A stretch of 20,798 bases of DNA from the NCBI RefSeq assembly GCF_946885955.1, contig NZ_CAMPHI010000065.1, forward strand, positions 1 through 20,798, written 5' to 3'. Below are positions 14,355-20,798 of the stretch, piece after piece. This stretch comes from an uncultured Pseudomonas sp. (lineage in GTDB: Bacteria > Pseudomonadota > Gammaproteobacteria > Pseudomonadales > Pseudomonadaceae). Numbering within the stretch: position 1 is the first letter of the stretch; each line of letters opens with the position of its first letter. The position numbers were made by a program, and so were the translations under genes. The notes under the pieces are model-generated. The model was not told the origin of the DNA and did not search any database. It saw only the letters and a program-made list of their open reading frames with translations.

Positions 14355-15224
14355 ATGGCGACTTTTCAGGCTCGGCGCGGGTCCGGCTGGGTGTGTCTGG
14401 GCTATCTGGCGCTGTTGCTGCTCGTGACGACTGAGGCGCGGGCCGATGACGCGGCGCTGGTCGCTGCGATCAACGATTATCGGCTGGCGCCGCAAGGCTG
14501 CGCGAACCGGCAAACCACCGCGCTTGGCCCGCTGGCGCCCAACGAGCGCCTGGCGCGTCAACGGGTGACCTCCGCCGAGCAGCTGCAAAGCGCCCTGCAG
14601 CAGGCCGGTTATCAACCTGCCGCGGCGCAGGTAATCGCCATCGCCGGGCCGTCGACTCGGGAGGCCGCATACGAGGCGTTGAAACAGCGCTACTGCGCCA
14701 TTCTGCTCGATCCGCGATATGCCGAGGTCGGGGTGCTGCATGAGGGCAATACCTGGCAGGTGGTACTGGCGCGTTCGCTATTGCCGAGCGATCTGGGCGA
14801 TTGGCAGCAAGCGGGGCGGGCGATTCTCGAGCAGGTCAATCGGGCGCGCGGTCAGGCAAGGCGCTGCGGCGATCAGCGATTCGATGCGGCTGCGCCGCTG
14901 GCCTGGAACGACGCGTTGGCCCAGGCGTCGCTGGCGCATAGCCGCGACATGGCCCTGAGCAACTATTTCAATCATCAGAGCCGCAATGGCGATCTGGCGG
15001 GCAAGCGGGCGACGCGCGCCGGCTATAGCTGGCAATCGATCGGCGAAAACATCGCCGCCGGGCAGGGTTCGGCGCAGCAGGTGGTAGCCGGTTGGCTGGC
15101 CAGCCCGGCGCATTGCTTCAATATCATGAATGCCGATTTCACCGAAATGGGCGCCGCCTATGCGGTCAACCCGCAGAGCGATGCGGCGATCTACTGGACT
15201 CAGGTGTTCGGTACGCCGCAGTAG
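14355..15224 (+). CDS. Secreted CAP-domain (SCP/PR-1) protein
   Basis: 289 aa. A Sec signal peptide ends TTEARA|DD (about residue 31). The middle ~120 residues (NDYRLAPQGCANRQ onwards) have no family assignment. The C-terminal ~150 residues are a CAP domain: ILEQVNRARGQARRCG, LAWNDALAQASLAHSRDMA, FNHQSRNGD, GYSWQSIGENIAAG, WLASPAHCFNIMNADFTEMG and the final YWTQVFG. The CAP-cavity residues His (AHSRD), Glu (GEN) and His (PAHC) are present. Bacterial CAP proteins are periplasmic or extracellular, with roles in envelope biology that are poorly defined. ATG 14355 has GGGGGA upstream; the longer frame to 14259 has no signal peptide at its start. Confidence 0.92.
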   Translation: MATFQARRGSGWVCLGYLALLLLVTTEARADDAALVAAINDYRLAPQGCANRQTTALGPLAPNERLARQRVTSAEQLQSALQQAGYQPAAAQVIAIAGPSTREAAYEALKQRYCAILLDPRYAEVGVLHEGNTWQVVLARSLLPSDLGDWQQAGRAILEQVNRARGQARRCGDQRFDAAAPLAWNDALAQASLAHSRDMALSNYFNHQSRNGDLAGKRATRAGYSWQSIGENIAAGQGSAQQVVAGWLASPAHCFNIMNADFTEMGAAYAVNPQSDAAIYWTQVFGTPQ

Positions 15225-15281
15225 GCGCGGCCGGCGCGCGGCGGTCGCCTTCCGGCGTACCGTCGGCCCGGCCTCAGGGGA

Positions 15282-15563
15282 TCAGTCCTGGCGGCTGGTG
15301 ACTTCCAGCAGGTGGTAGCCGAACTGGGTTTTAACCGGACCCTGCACGACATTCAGCGGCGCGCTGAAGACCACGGTATCGAATTCCTTGACCATCTGGC
15401 CTGGACCGAAGGAACCGAGGTTGCCACCGTCGCGGCTGGATGGGCAGGTGGAGTTGTCCTTGGCGACCTGGGCGAAGTCCGCACCGCCTTCGATAGCGGC
15501 TTTCAGTTCGTTGCACTTGGCTTCGGATGCAACCAGGATGTGACGGGCAGTGGCTTTGGCCAT
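15282..15563 (-). CDS. ppiC: Parvulin-type peptidyl-prolyl cis-trans isomerase PpiC
   Basis: 93 aa, identical in length to E. coli PpiC and consisting of the parvulin domain only: MAKATARHILVASEAKC, then GADFAQVAKDNSTCPS, GGNLGSFGPGQMVKEFD, VVFSAPLNVVQGPVKTQFGYHLLEV. There is no signal peptide, so it is cytoplasmic. The two histidines of the active site (RHILV and GYHLL) and the Cys in STCPS are kept. The ATG at 15563 with AGGAG 8 nt before it beats the long frame to 15719. It is convergent with the CAP gene. Confidence 0.96.
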   Translation of the reverse strand: MAKATARHILVASEAKCNELKAAIEGGADFAQVAKDNSTCPSSRDGGNLGSFGPGQMVKEFDTVVFSAPLNVVQGPVKTQFGYHLLEVTSRQD

Positions 15564-15702
15564 GGGTAATGCTCCTGTTGGGTAGGCCGCAAAGCCTACC
15601 GGAATGATGGGGTATACAAAAGGCCAGAGACGCCTTCTGCGACTGCGCAACGGCAGGTAGGTTGAAGGCTGGCGATTGCCCATCCGAGAAAAGCGTGATT
15701 GC

Positions 15703-15751
15703 GCTTGCTGGTGATCCACAAAGCATCGCCAGCAAGCTGGCTCCTACAGGG
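15703..15751. repeat. REP-type palindromic element (GCCAGCAAGCTGGC core)
   Basis: The sequence ATCGCCAGCAAGCTGGCTCC (15725-15744), continuing TACAGG, is the well-known Pseudomonas REP type. Its core GCCAGC-AA-GCTGGC (15728-15741) is a perfect palindrome. An inverted partial copy, GCTTGCTGGTGAT (15703-15715), pairs 12 of 13 with 15725-15737 over a 9-nt loop, giving a REPIN-like doublet. It sits in the gap between ppiC and the TAXI gene. Confidence 0.8.
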
Positions 15752-15770
15752 AATTGCCCCATGCAAGCCT

Positions 15771-16838
15771 TTACCTGAGTAGCCCGACCTCTTTGTAAAA
15801 GCGCTCCGCACCCGGATGCAGCGGGATGGGCAGGCCGTCGATGGCGTGCTTGAGGCTGATCCCCTTCGCCGCCGGGTGCGCTTCGGCGAGGCTGTCGAGG
15901 TTTTCGAACAGCAGCTTGGTCATGCGATACGCCGTGTCATCGGAGACTTTTATCTGGCTCACGAGGACGTTGGCGATGGCCGCGGTCGGCACGTTGCGCG
16001 GCTGGCCAGGGTAGGTACCGCCCGGGATCAAGCGGGCCTGATAGGCGCTGTTGCCGATCTGTTTGACCACCTCGGCGGGGATCGGTACGAAGGTGATCGG
16101 CATGGTGGTCGCCAGCTCCCTGATCGCCGCCATGCCCAGGCCGGCGGATTGCAGAATGGCGTCCAGCTGGCCGTTCTCGATCAGCTTGATCGACTCGGCA
16201 TAGGGCTTGAATTCGACATGCGCCATGTCGTCGTAGCTGAGCCCCGCCGCCTGGAAGATCGCCCGCGCGTTGAGTTCGGTACCGGAGCGTGGCGCGCCCA
16301 CTGCAATACGCTTGCCTTTGAGATCGGCCAGGGTGCGGACCCCTGATTGCCGGGTTGCGACGATCTGGATGTAGTTGGGATAGATCGCGGCGATCGCCCG
16401 CAGCCTGTCGCGTGGGGCCCAGAAACCGGCCTCCTGGTTGCCTTGCCAGGCGTCGGCCAGCGCATCGCCCAGAGCGAAGGCCAGCTGACCGCGGGCGATC
16501 TGCAGCAGGTTGAGGTTCTCCACCGAGGCTTTGGTGGCCTGCACCCTGGTTGTCGAACCGTCGATGCCCGCGGCGTACAGCTGCGCCAAGCGGGTGCCGA
16601 TCGGGAAGTACACGCCGCTGGTGCCGCCGGTCAGGATGTTGATCGACTCGGGTGCGGCGAGGGTGACGGTGCTGCTGCTCAGCAACGCGGCGGTGATCAG
16701 CAAGCGTAGACGTTTGGCCGGTGATATTGGCCTTTTCGACCGCGTGGCCTGACTGGAGGGCGACGGCAAACGCCCGCTGCATGGATGAGGAGCGGGTTTC
16801 GCCAGGCATGTGCGAAGAGCGGGTAGGGGGCTGTGCAT
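15771..16838 (-). CDS. TAXI-family TRAP-transporter solute-binding protein
   Basis: 355 aa. The mature domain opens with INILTGGTSGVYFPIGTRLAQLY, the standard TAXI signature, and continues with QATKASVENLNLLQIARGQLAFALGDALADAWQG, KGKRIAVGAPRSGTELNARAIFQAAGL and GQLDAILQSAGLGMAAIREL. These proteins bind carboxylated ligands such as glutamate or 2-oxoglutarate-like compounds for TRAP permeases; no permease gene is nearby. The start at 16838 gives an unusually long Pro/Ser/Arg-rich leader of about 42 residues before the hydrophobic core LRLLITAALLSSSTVTLAA, so a downstream non-ATG start is possible. It lies 254 bp downstream of the FtsH-like gene on the same strand. Confidence 0.92.
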   Translation of the reverse strand: MHSPLPALRTCLAKPAPHPCSGRLPSPSSQATRSKRPISPAKRLRLLITAALLSSSTVTLAAPESINILTGGTSGVYFPIGTRLAQLYAAGIDGSTTRVQATKASVENLNLLQIARGQLAFALGDALADAWQGNQEAGFWAPRDRLRAIAAIYPNYIQIVATRQSGVRTLADLKGKRIAVGAPRSGTELNARAIFQAAGLSYDDMAHVEFKPYAESIKLIENGQLDAILQSAGLGMAAIRELATTMPITFVPIPAEVVKQIGNSAYQARLIPGGTYPGQPRNVPTAAIANVLVSQIKVSDDTAYRMTKLLFENLDSLAEAHPAAKGISLKHAIDGLPIPLHPGAERFYKEVGLLR

Positions 16839-17053
16839 GAGCGGACCTCTATTGTTGTTATGGGTCGCTTCGCGCCAACAGACGCGGGCCTCTGCGTTAC
16901 AGCAGATGGCATGCCAGCGCGGCAAAGCCGCTTGCTTGAGGGGTTGTTCGAATATCTGCCGACCAGGGTCGGCGGAATCATGCCGAATGAGGGACCTGCT
17001 GGCAGGGCGAATAAGCGGAAATCCGCCCGCGTCCAGGCGGTCAACGCCACCAG

Positions 17054-17077
17054 CGCCGTTCAAACGGTTGAACGGCG
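17054..17077. terminator. 10-bp perfect hairpin downstream of the FtsH-like gene
   Basis: CGCCGTTCAA and TTGAACGGCG pair perfectly around ACGG, beginning 16 nt past the stop codon of the FtsH-like gene on the minus strand. There is no T tract, so it may protect the 3' end or act as a weak terminator ahead of the TAXI gene. Confidence 0.5.
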
Positions 17078-17092
17078 TGGCAGTGCGATGCC

Positions 17093-19060
17093 TCAGGCCA
17101 TGCCAGGTCCGGCGTGCTCGGCGTCTTGCTGATCGCTCATGTCCAGATCGAACAGCGGATCGAAGTTGTAGCTGCTGGCCGCCACGCGCTCCAGGTGGCG
17201 GGCGTGGCCGGGGCGCAAGCCGCTGTGTTCGTACGGGTCGAGTTGCAGCGCCGCGACCGCTGCCAGCACGTCCTCGCCGGCGACGGTTTCCTCTTCCTGC
17301 AGGCGTGTGCTGATCTGATCCAGCGCCGGCTTGAGGCGCTGCAGCAGCCTCAGGCATTCGCCGTTGAGCTGTTGCAACAGTTCATCGGCCGCCTGCAGCG
17401 CTTCACGGGTGTCGCTTTCCAGGTGGGCGTCGCGCACCGCCTGCAGGCTCAGCAGCGAGCCCGACGGGCCCATGCCCAGCGCGCCGACCATGGACAGCGC
17501 GAGTTTGCTCGCCTCGTGCAGGTCCTGACCGGCACCGGAGGACACCTCGTGAAAATACAACTGCTCGGCGCCGCGCCCGGCCAGCAACATCTGGATGCGC
17601 GCACGCAACTCGGATTCCAAATGCAGGCGCTTGTCCTCCACCGGTGTCACCAGGGTGACCCCCAGTGCCTGGCCGCGCGGCAAAATCGTGACCTTCTCGA
17701 CCCGCCCGCAGTTCAGCGCGGCGGCAATCACGGCATGGCCGGCCTCGTGCACGGCGATACGCGTGCGTTCGCTGTCCGACAAGGCGCTGGCGCCCACCGG
17801 CTGCTCGCCGATACGGCAGGTTTCCAGGGCGTCGACGAAATCCTGCATGAGCACTTCGCCGCGTTGGCTGCGCGCGGCGAGCAGAGCGGCGTGGTTGACG
17901 ATATATGCGATGGCCGCCGGGGTCAGGCCGACGCTGTTGCGCGCCAGCAGCGGGTAGTCGATAGCGTCGCCAACCCTGATCCTGTCGGCATACAGGCGCA
18001 ACAGCTGCTCGCGTTCGGCCAGGCTAGGCAGGGCGACGGCGATGCTGCGGTCGAAGCGGCCTTCGCGCACCAGCGCCGGGTCCAGGGAGTTAGGGAAGTT
18101 GGTGGCACCGAGAACCAATACGCCGCTATCGGCGGTGAAACCGTCGAGTTCGGTAAGGAACTGGTTGACGATGCGGTTGCCCTCGGCGTCGCTGGAACGG
18201 CTTTGTTCGCTGCGCCGGCCGATGCCGTCGATCTCATCGATAAACAGAATGCAGGGCGCATTTTTGCGCGCGCTGCGAAACAGCGATTTGACCTTCTGAA
18301 TACCGACGCCGAAGTACATCGAGGAAAAATCGCTACCGCTGACCTGGATGAAACTCGCCTCGCATTCGCTGGCCAGGGCCTTGGCCAGTTGGGTCTTGCC
18401 GGTGCCGGGTTCGCCGGTCAGCAGCACGCCCTTGGGTGGCCGCGCACCGAGCGCGGCAAAGGCGGCGGGGTCGCGCAGGTAGGCGGTGACATCCTGTAGC
18501 GCCAGTTTGGCTTCGCTGGCACCGATCACATCGGCGAAACGCACGCCGGTTCCGCGCTTCAGCGTCTGATAGGGGCGTAAGTGCCAGGCGGCGAAGCCGA
18601 GAACGCCGAGCAACACCAGCAACAGCGGCCACTGGCCGTGCAAGCCGTGGTACCAGGGGCGCTCGCCGTCGGTCTCGAACAGGGCGATGGGAAACAGCGG
18701 GCCGCTGCCGTTGCCATAGTCGCGCAGAATGGTTTCGCCGATCCGCCCGTCCTGGTCGGCCAGCCAGTATTGCCGGCCGTCGACGGTCGACACATAGATC
18801 GCCTGCAGGCTCAACGCGGCACTGGCGATGCGCTCCCCGCGCAGGTCGCCGAGCAGCGTGGCGAGGTCGCGGCGGTTGGCCGTCCAGGCGTCGGTAGAGC
18901 GTTCGAGTGCTTGCAGCATGGCTGCCGAAGCGTCCCCTGGCGGGGTCTCGGCGGCTGGCCGGGACTGCCAGTACCAGCCTGCTGCGACAGCGGCCAGGGC
19001 GAAAGAACAGACGGCCGCACAGAGTGCGCGGCGGTGACGGGTGAGAAACGATTTTTTCAT
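17093..19060 (-). CDS. FtsH-like membrane AAA+ zinc metalloprotease (divergent paralogue)
   Basis: 655 aa. N-terminal TM (~12-30), a short periplasmic part, a second TM (~144-160), then a AAA+ module and an M41 protease. Visible motifs are Walker A GEPGTGKT (216-223), pore loop MYFGVG (248-253; FtsH consensus MFVGVG), Walker B ILFIDEID (271-278), SRH GATNFPNSLDPALVREGRFDR (318-338), zinc site HEAGH (438-442) and third ligand Asp513 in SSGAGQDLHEA. All catalytic residues are intact, so it should be an ATP-dependent inner-membrane protease. It is not the housekeeping ftsH (normally beside rrmJ/folP) and differs in its periplasmic part and its acidic/His-containing C-tail. ATG 19060 (MKKSFL) gives a normal TM start; the ribosome-binding site is weak. 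Substrates unknown. Confidence 0.93.
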   Translation of the reverse strand: MKKSFLTRHRRALCAAVCSFALAAVAAGWYWQSRPAAETPPGDASAAMLQALERSTDAWTANRRDLATLLGDLRGERIASAALSLQAIYVSTVDGRQYWLADQDGRIGETILRDYGNGSGPLFPIALFETDGERPWYHGLHGQWPLLLVLLGVLGFAAWHLRPYQTLKRGTGVRFADVIGASEAKLALQDVTAYLRDPAAFAALGARPPKGVLLTGEPGTGKTQLAKALASECEASFIQVSGSDFSSMYFGVGIQKVKSLFRSARKNAPCILFIDEIDGIGRRSEQSRSSDAEGNRIVNQFLTELDGFTADSGVLVLGATNFPNSLDPALVREGRFDRSIAVALPSLAEREQLLRLYADRIRVGDAIDYPLLARNSVGLTPAAIAYIVNHAALLAARSQRGEVLMQDFVDALETCRIGEQPVGASALSDSERTRIAVHEAGHAVIAAALNCGRVEKVTILPRGQALGVTLVTPVEDKRLHLESELRARIQMLLAGRGAEQLYFHEVSSGAGQDLHEASKLALSMVGALGMGPSGSLLSLQAVRDAHLESDTREALQAADELLQQLNGECLRLLQRLKPALDQISTRLQEEETVAGEDVLAAVAALQLDPYEHSGLRPGHARHLERVAASSYNFDPLFDLDMSDQQDAEHAGPGMA

Positions 19061-19457
19061 ACTGATCCACACGGCGGAAGCGAGACGACATCGCCCACAG
19101 GGGACGAACCGGTGCGGCAGCGAGACTGCGCACGCCAGCCGCCGCCCGGCTTGGCGGCTACTCGGCACGCGTCTGGATTATCGACACAAGTACGCCGCTG
19201 TTGAGCCTTCGAAGACGAACGGGGCCGCCATTGGTCGGCACGCGGGAACCTCCCGGGATTTACTTGAGTCCTGGCAGCGTCAAGCACGGTTGCTGCAGGG
19301 CGGGCGCGGCGTTTCGCTGACGCAGATCAGCCCTTATGCATTTTTCTGTTACAGACAAGCATCTTAGGACTTGCCAACAGAGGGTATGAATGGCGTAGGC
19401 TGGTGACGTCGCCTTGGGAGGCGACGCTATTCGCGGACAGTTGAAGAAGGAAAGCTT
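19061..19457. other. 397-bp divergent intergenic region between FtsH-like and HPF-like genes
   Basis: No convincing gene is present; the open frames here lack ribosome-binding sites and motifs. It holds a 7-bp stem AGCCGCC/GGCGGCT (19137-19159), an A/T-richer patch near 19335-19370, a possible -10 TATGAA at 19385-19390 for the HPF-like gene without a good -35, and a leader hairpin listed separately. No clear heat-shock or sigma-54 promoter was found by eye. Confidence 0.55.
19407..19426 (+). other. Leader hairpin upstream of the HPF-like gene
   Basis: CGTCGCCT and AGGCGACG pair perfectly around TGGG, 31 nt before the start codon and ahead of the AAGGA ribosome-binding site. It may lie in the 5' untranslated region and affect translation or stability. 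Confidence 0.45.
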
Positions 19458-19877
19458 ATGCAAATCCAAGTTCACAGCGATAACCACATCGAAGGCAGTG
19501 CCCGTCTGGTTGATTGGGTCAGTGCCAGTGTTGCCAGCAAGCTGGAGCGCTTCGACGATGAATTGACCCGTACCGTCGTCCATCTGCATGACGACAATGG
19601 CCAGAAGGCCGGCGCCCAGGACAAGCGCTGCCAGATCGAAGCACGCCCCAAAGGGCTGCCACCTATTTCCGTCACCCACAAGGCCGAAACCCTGGAGCAA
19701 GCGCTCGACGGCGCCATCGAACGTCTCAATCACGCCCTCAGCCACCAGTTCGGCAAGCTGCGGCACAAGCGCGCCACGCCGCTGCAGGACGTGTCCAGCA
19801 CGGACATCCCCGGTCAGGACGCGCTGCTGCACGAAGACTTCCTCGCGGAGCAACAACTGCGAGCTTCCCTGGGCTAA
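19458..19877 (+). CDS. HPF/RaiA-family ribosome-associated protein
   Basis: 139 aa. The N-terminal ~105 residues form the S30AE/RaiA fold: MQIQVHSDNHIEGS, then VASKLERFDDELTRTVVHLHDDNG, a DKRCQIEARPKGLPPISVTHKAETLEQALDGAIERLNHAL stretch and LRHKR, the basic end that contacts rRNA. The remaining ~35 residues are an acidic extension, longer than the short HPF of enterobacteria (about 95 aa) and shorter than long-form HPF (about 180-190 aa). Such proteins bind the 30S decoding region in stationary phase and inactivate or dimerise ribosomes. The usual hpf lies next to rpoN; this one stands alone, so it may be an additional paralogue. ATG 19458 has AAGGA 6-8 nt upstream. Confidence 0.9.
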   Translation: MQIQVHSDNHIEGSARLVDWVSASVASKLERFDDELTRTVVHLHDDNGQKAGAQDKRCQIEARPKGLPPISVTHKAETLEQALDGAIERLNHALSHQFGKLRHKRATPLQDVSSTDIPGQDALLHEDFLAEQQLRASLG

Positions 19878-19890
19878 CTCATCACTGATC

Positions 19891-19915
19891 GTTCCCACGC
19901 GCCCCGCGTGGGAAC
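19891..19915. repeat. REP-like hairpin after the HPF-like gene
   Basis: GTTCCCACGC and GCGTGGGAAC, perfect 10-bp arms around GCCCC, 13 nt after the stop codon. It resembles half of the Pseudomonas GTTCCCACGC-type REP and may also act as a 3'-end stem for the HPF-like transcript; there is no T tract. Confidence 0.75.
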
Positions 19916-19941
19916 CCAGCCCCCGACAACTACCCATCCTT

Positions 19942-20010
19942 GATCGTACCCACGCTCCAGCGTGGGCATGCCTCCTCTGACGCTCCGCGTCACCAGCTCA
20001 GCGTAAGACC
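19942..20010. repeat. REP unit, copy 1
   Basis: A 69-bp element with two palindromes: CCCACGCT/AGCGTGGG and TGACGC-TCC-GCGTCA. It matches copy 2 at 65 of 69 positions. Together with its spacer it forms the first 107-bp tandem unit. Confidence 0.85.
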
Positions 20011-20048
20011 AGCCAACGATTCAGCGCCTCACCGATCTACCCCCTTTC

Positions 20049-20117
20049 GATCGTACCCACGCTCCAGCGTGGGCATGCCTCCCGTGACGCTCCGCGTCAC
20101 CAACTCAGCGTGAGACC
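20049..20117. repeat. REP unit, copy 2
   Basis: The second copy, starting 107 bp after the first. Its second palindrome is complete (GTGACGC-TCC-GCGTCAC). Bases 20064-20103 reappear in reverse complement at 20759-20798, on the far side of the RAYT gene, with only 4 mismatches in 40. Confidence 0.88.
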
Positions 20118-20218
20118 GGTAAACAATCCAGCCCCCACACCGATCTACCTCCTTCAGCCGCCGCCTTGGCTATGCTTGTGCCTTGCCAATCGCCATCACT
20201 CGATTCAAGGACGAATCC

Positions 20219-20752
20219 ATGGGCCGCAGCCGCTATTGCATTACCGAACCCAGCCAACCTCATTTCCTCACCTGCACCGCGCTGGAGTGGCTACCACTCT
20301 TCACCCGCCCCGCGCTGGTCGAAATATTGCTCGATTGCTGGCGTTATCAGCAGGCTTGTCAGGGCTTGCGCCTGTACGGTTATGTGGTGCTGGAAAACCA
20401 TCTGCATTACCTGGCGCAAGCGCCCGATCTGGGCAAGTCGGTCCGCAGTTTCAAATCCTTCACCGCCCGCAAGATCATCGACTACCTGGAAAGCCGCAAT
20501 GCCGAGCAGATGCTGCAGCGGCTACGTTTTGCCAAACGGGCGCATAAGCAGGATCGGGTTTATCAGCTGTGGCAGGAAGGGGTGCACGCCGAGTTGGTCT
20601 GCAGCGATGCAGTGATGAGGCAAAAGCTCGACTACATCCATGCCAACCCGGTGCGCCGAGGTTATGTGGACTTACCGGAGCACTGGCGCTACTCCAGCGC
20701 GCGTAATTACGCCGGAGAGGCAGGGCTACTGGAAATCGCCTGCTGGGCTTGA
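20219..20752 (+). CDS. REP-associated tyrosine transposase (RAYT)
   Basis: 177 aa, the Y1/HUH transposase-like protein of the IS200/IS605-related RAYT family that is thought to mobilise or maintain REP/REPIN elements. Motifs are YGYVVLENHLHYLAQ, containing the His-hydrophobic-His metal site (NHLHYL), and KLDYIHANPVRRGYVDLPEHWRYSSA near the C-terminus with the catalytic tyrosine helix and the family's conserved NPV-RG. ATG 20219 (MGRSRYCITEPSQPHFLTCT) has AAGGA 7 nt upstream and the family's usual N-terminus; the frame from 20183 is longer but without homology. REP copies lie on both sides in opposite orientation. The gene looks intact and is a single domesticated-type copy, not a full IS. Confidence 0.94.
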   Translation: MGRSRYCITEPSQPHFLTCTALEWLPLFTRPALVEILLDCWRYQQACQGLRLYGYVVLENHLHYLAQAPDLGKSVRSFKSFTARKIIDYLESRNAEQMLQRLRFAKRAHKQDRVYQLWQEGVHAELVCSDAVMRQKLDYIHANPVRRGYVDLPEHWRYSSARNYAGEAGLLEIACWA

Positions 20753-20758
20753 GGCCGG

Positions 20759-20798
20759 CTGGTGACGCGGAGCGTCACGGGAGGCGTTCCCACGCCGG
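20759..20798. repeat. REP unit in inverted orientation after RAYT (cut by window end)
   Basis: This 40-bp stretch is the reverse complement of 20064-20103 with 4 mismatches. It contains the palindrome GTGACGC-GGA-GCGTCAC (20762-20778) and the start of the GTTCCCACGC stem. It begins 6 nt after the RAYT stop and runs off the window. Confidence 0.88.

Larger units (their letters stand above)
19878..20218. other. REP-rich intergenic stretch between HPF-like and RAYT genes
   Basis: This 341-bp stretch has no gene and is mostly repeats: a single perfect hairpin (19891-19915), then two tandem 107-bp units (19942-20048 and 20049-20155) each containing a 69-bp REP pair. Unit spacers are also similar to each other. 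Confidence 0.85.

Noticed and set aside
16839..17357. N-terminal extension of the TAXI gene frame
   Set aside because: The upstream part overlaps the FtsH-like coding end and is Arg/Pro-rich with no signal peptide; ATG 16838 with GAGG upstream is the more sensible start.
17114..18499. 461-codon open frame antisense to the FtsH-like gene
   Set aside because: A GC-driven shadow of a protease gene with all catalytic residues; no motif in the antisense product.
19942..20155. Possible CRISPR-like array of two repeats
   Set aside because: The repeats are internally palindromic pairs with similar, not unique, spacers, and flank a RAYT gene; there are no cas genes. They are REP elements.

Overview
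The window reads as a high-GC gammaproteobacterial chromosome, almost certainly Pseudomonas. Supporting evidence is the gene content (ahpF, Bcr/CflA exporter, second YebC-type gene, RAYT with REP repeats), the dense packing, GC-rich third positions, and REP palindromes of two Pseudomonas types (a GCCAGCAAGCTGGC core at 15728-15741 and a CCCACGCT...AGCGTGGG / GACGC...GCGTC type at 19942-20117). The species cannot be fixed from this stretch.

Layout. 3-1187 is the 3' part of ahpF (peroxiredoxin reductase), closed by a textbook terminator. 1358-3352 is a divergent pair, a TetR-family repressor and a Bcr/CflA-type MFS exporter, with a likely operator between them. A GNAT acetyltransferase (3294-3776, minus) overlaps the 3' end of the exporter antisense. 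4019-7238 is the most distinctive part: a tightly coupled operon of a PP2C protein phosphatase, a membrane-anchored Ser/Thr kinase with a duplicated C-terminal repeat, and a double-FHA protein with a C-terminal membrane anchor. It meets a convergent lipoprotein gene head-on at shared stop codons. No type VI secretion structural gene is present in the window, although this trio is best known from such clusters.

7235-12416 is all minus strand: the lipoprotein, a small conserved hypothetical, a periplasmic solute-binding protein, a MerR regulator followed by an NAD(P)-dependent reductase/epimerase with a MerR-type promoter between them, a second lipoprotein, and a YebC-family (YeeN-like) protein. 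A gene-free 479 bp stretch then leads to a universal stress protein (12896-13327), a small basic protein (minus), an exported His/Tyr/Arg-rich protein, a CAP-domain (SCP/PR1) secreted protein, the parvulin PpiC (minus), a TAXI-type TRAP solute receptor (minus, no permease nearby) and a divergent FtsH-like membrane AAA metalloprotease (minus).

19458-19877 encodes a ribosome-associated HPF/RaiA-family protein. It is followed by REP repeats and a RAYT (REP-associated tyrosine transposase) gene, with a REP on the far side in inverted orientation, cut by the window end.

Themes: stress physiology and protein/ribosome quality control (AhpF, USP, PpiC, FtsH-like, HPF-like, YebC-like), envelope proteins, and one phospho-signalling module. 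The kinase/phosphatase/FHA operon and the RAYT/REP locus are the parts that most deserve a second look.
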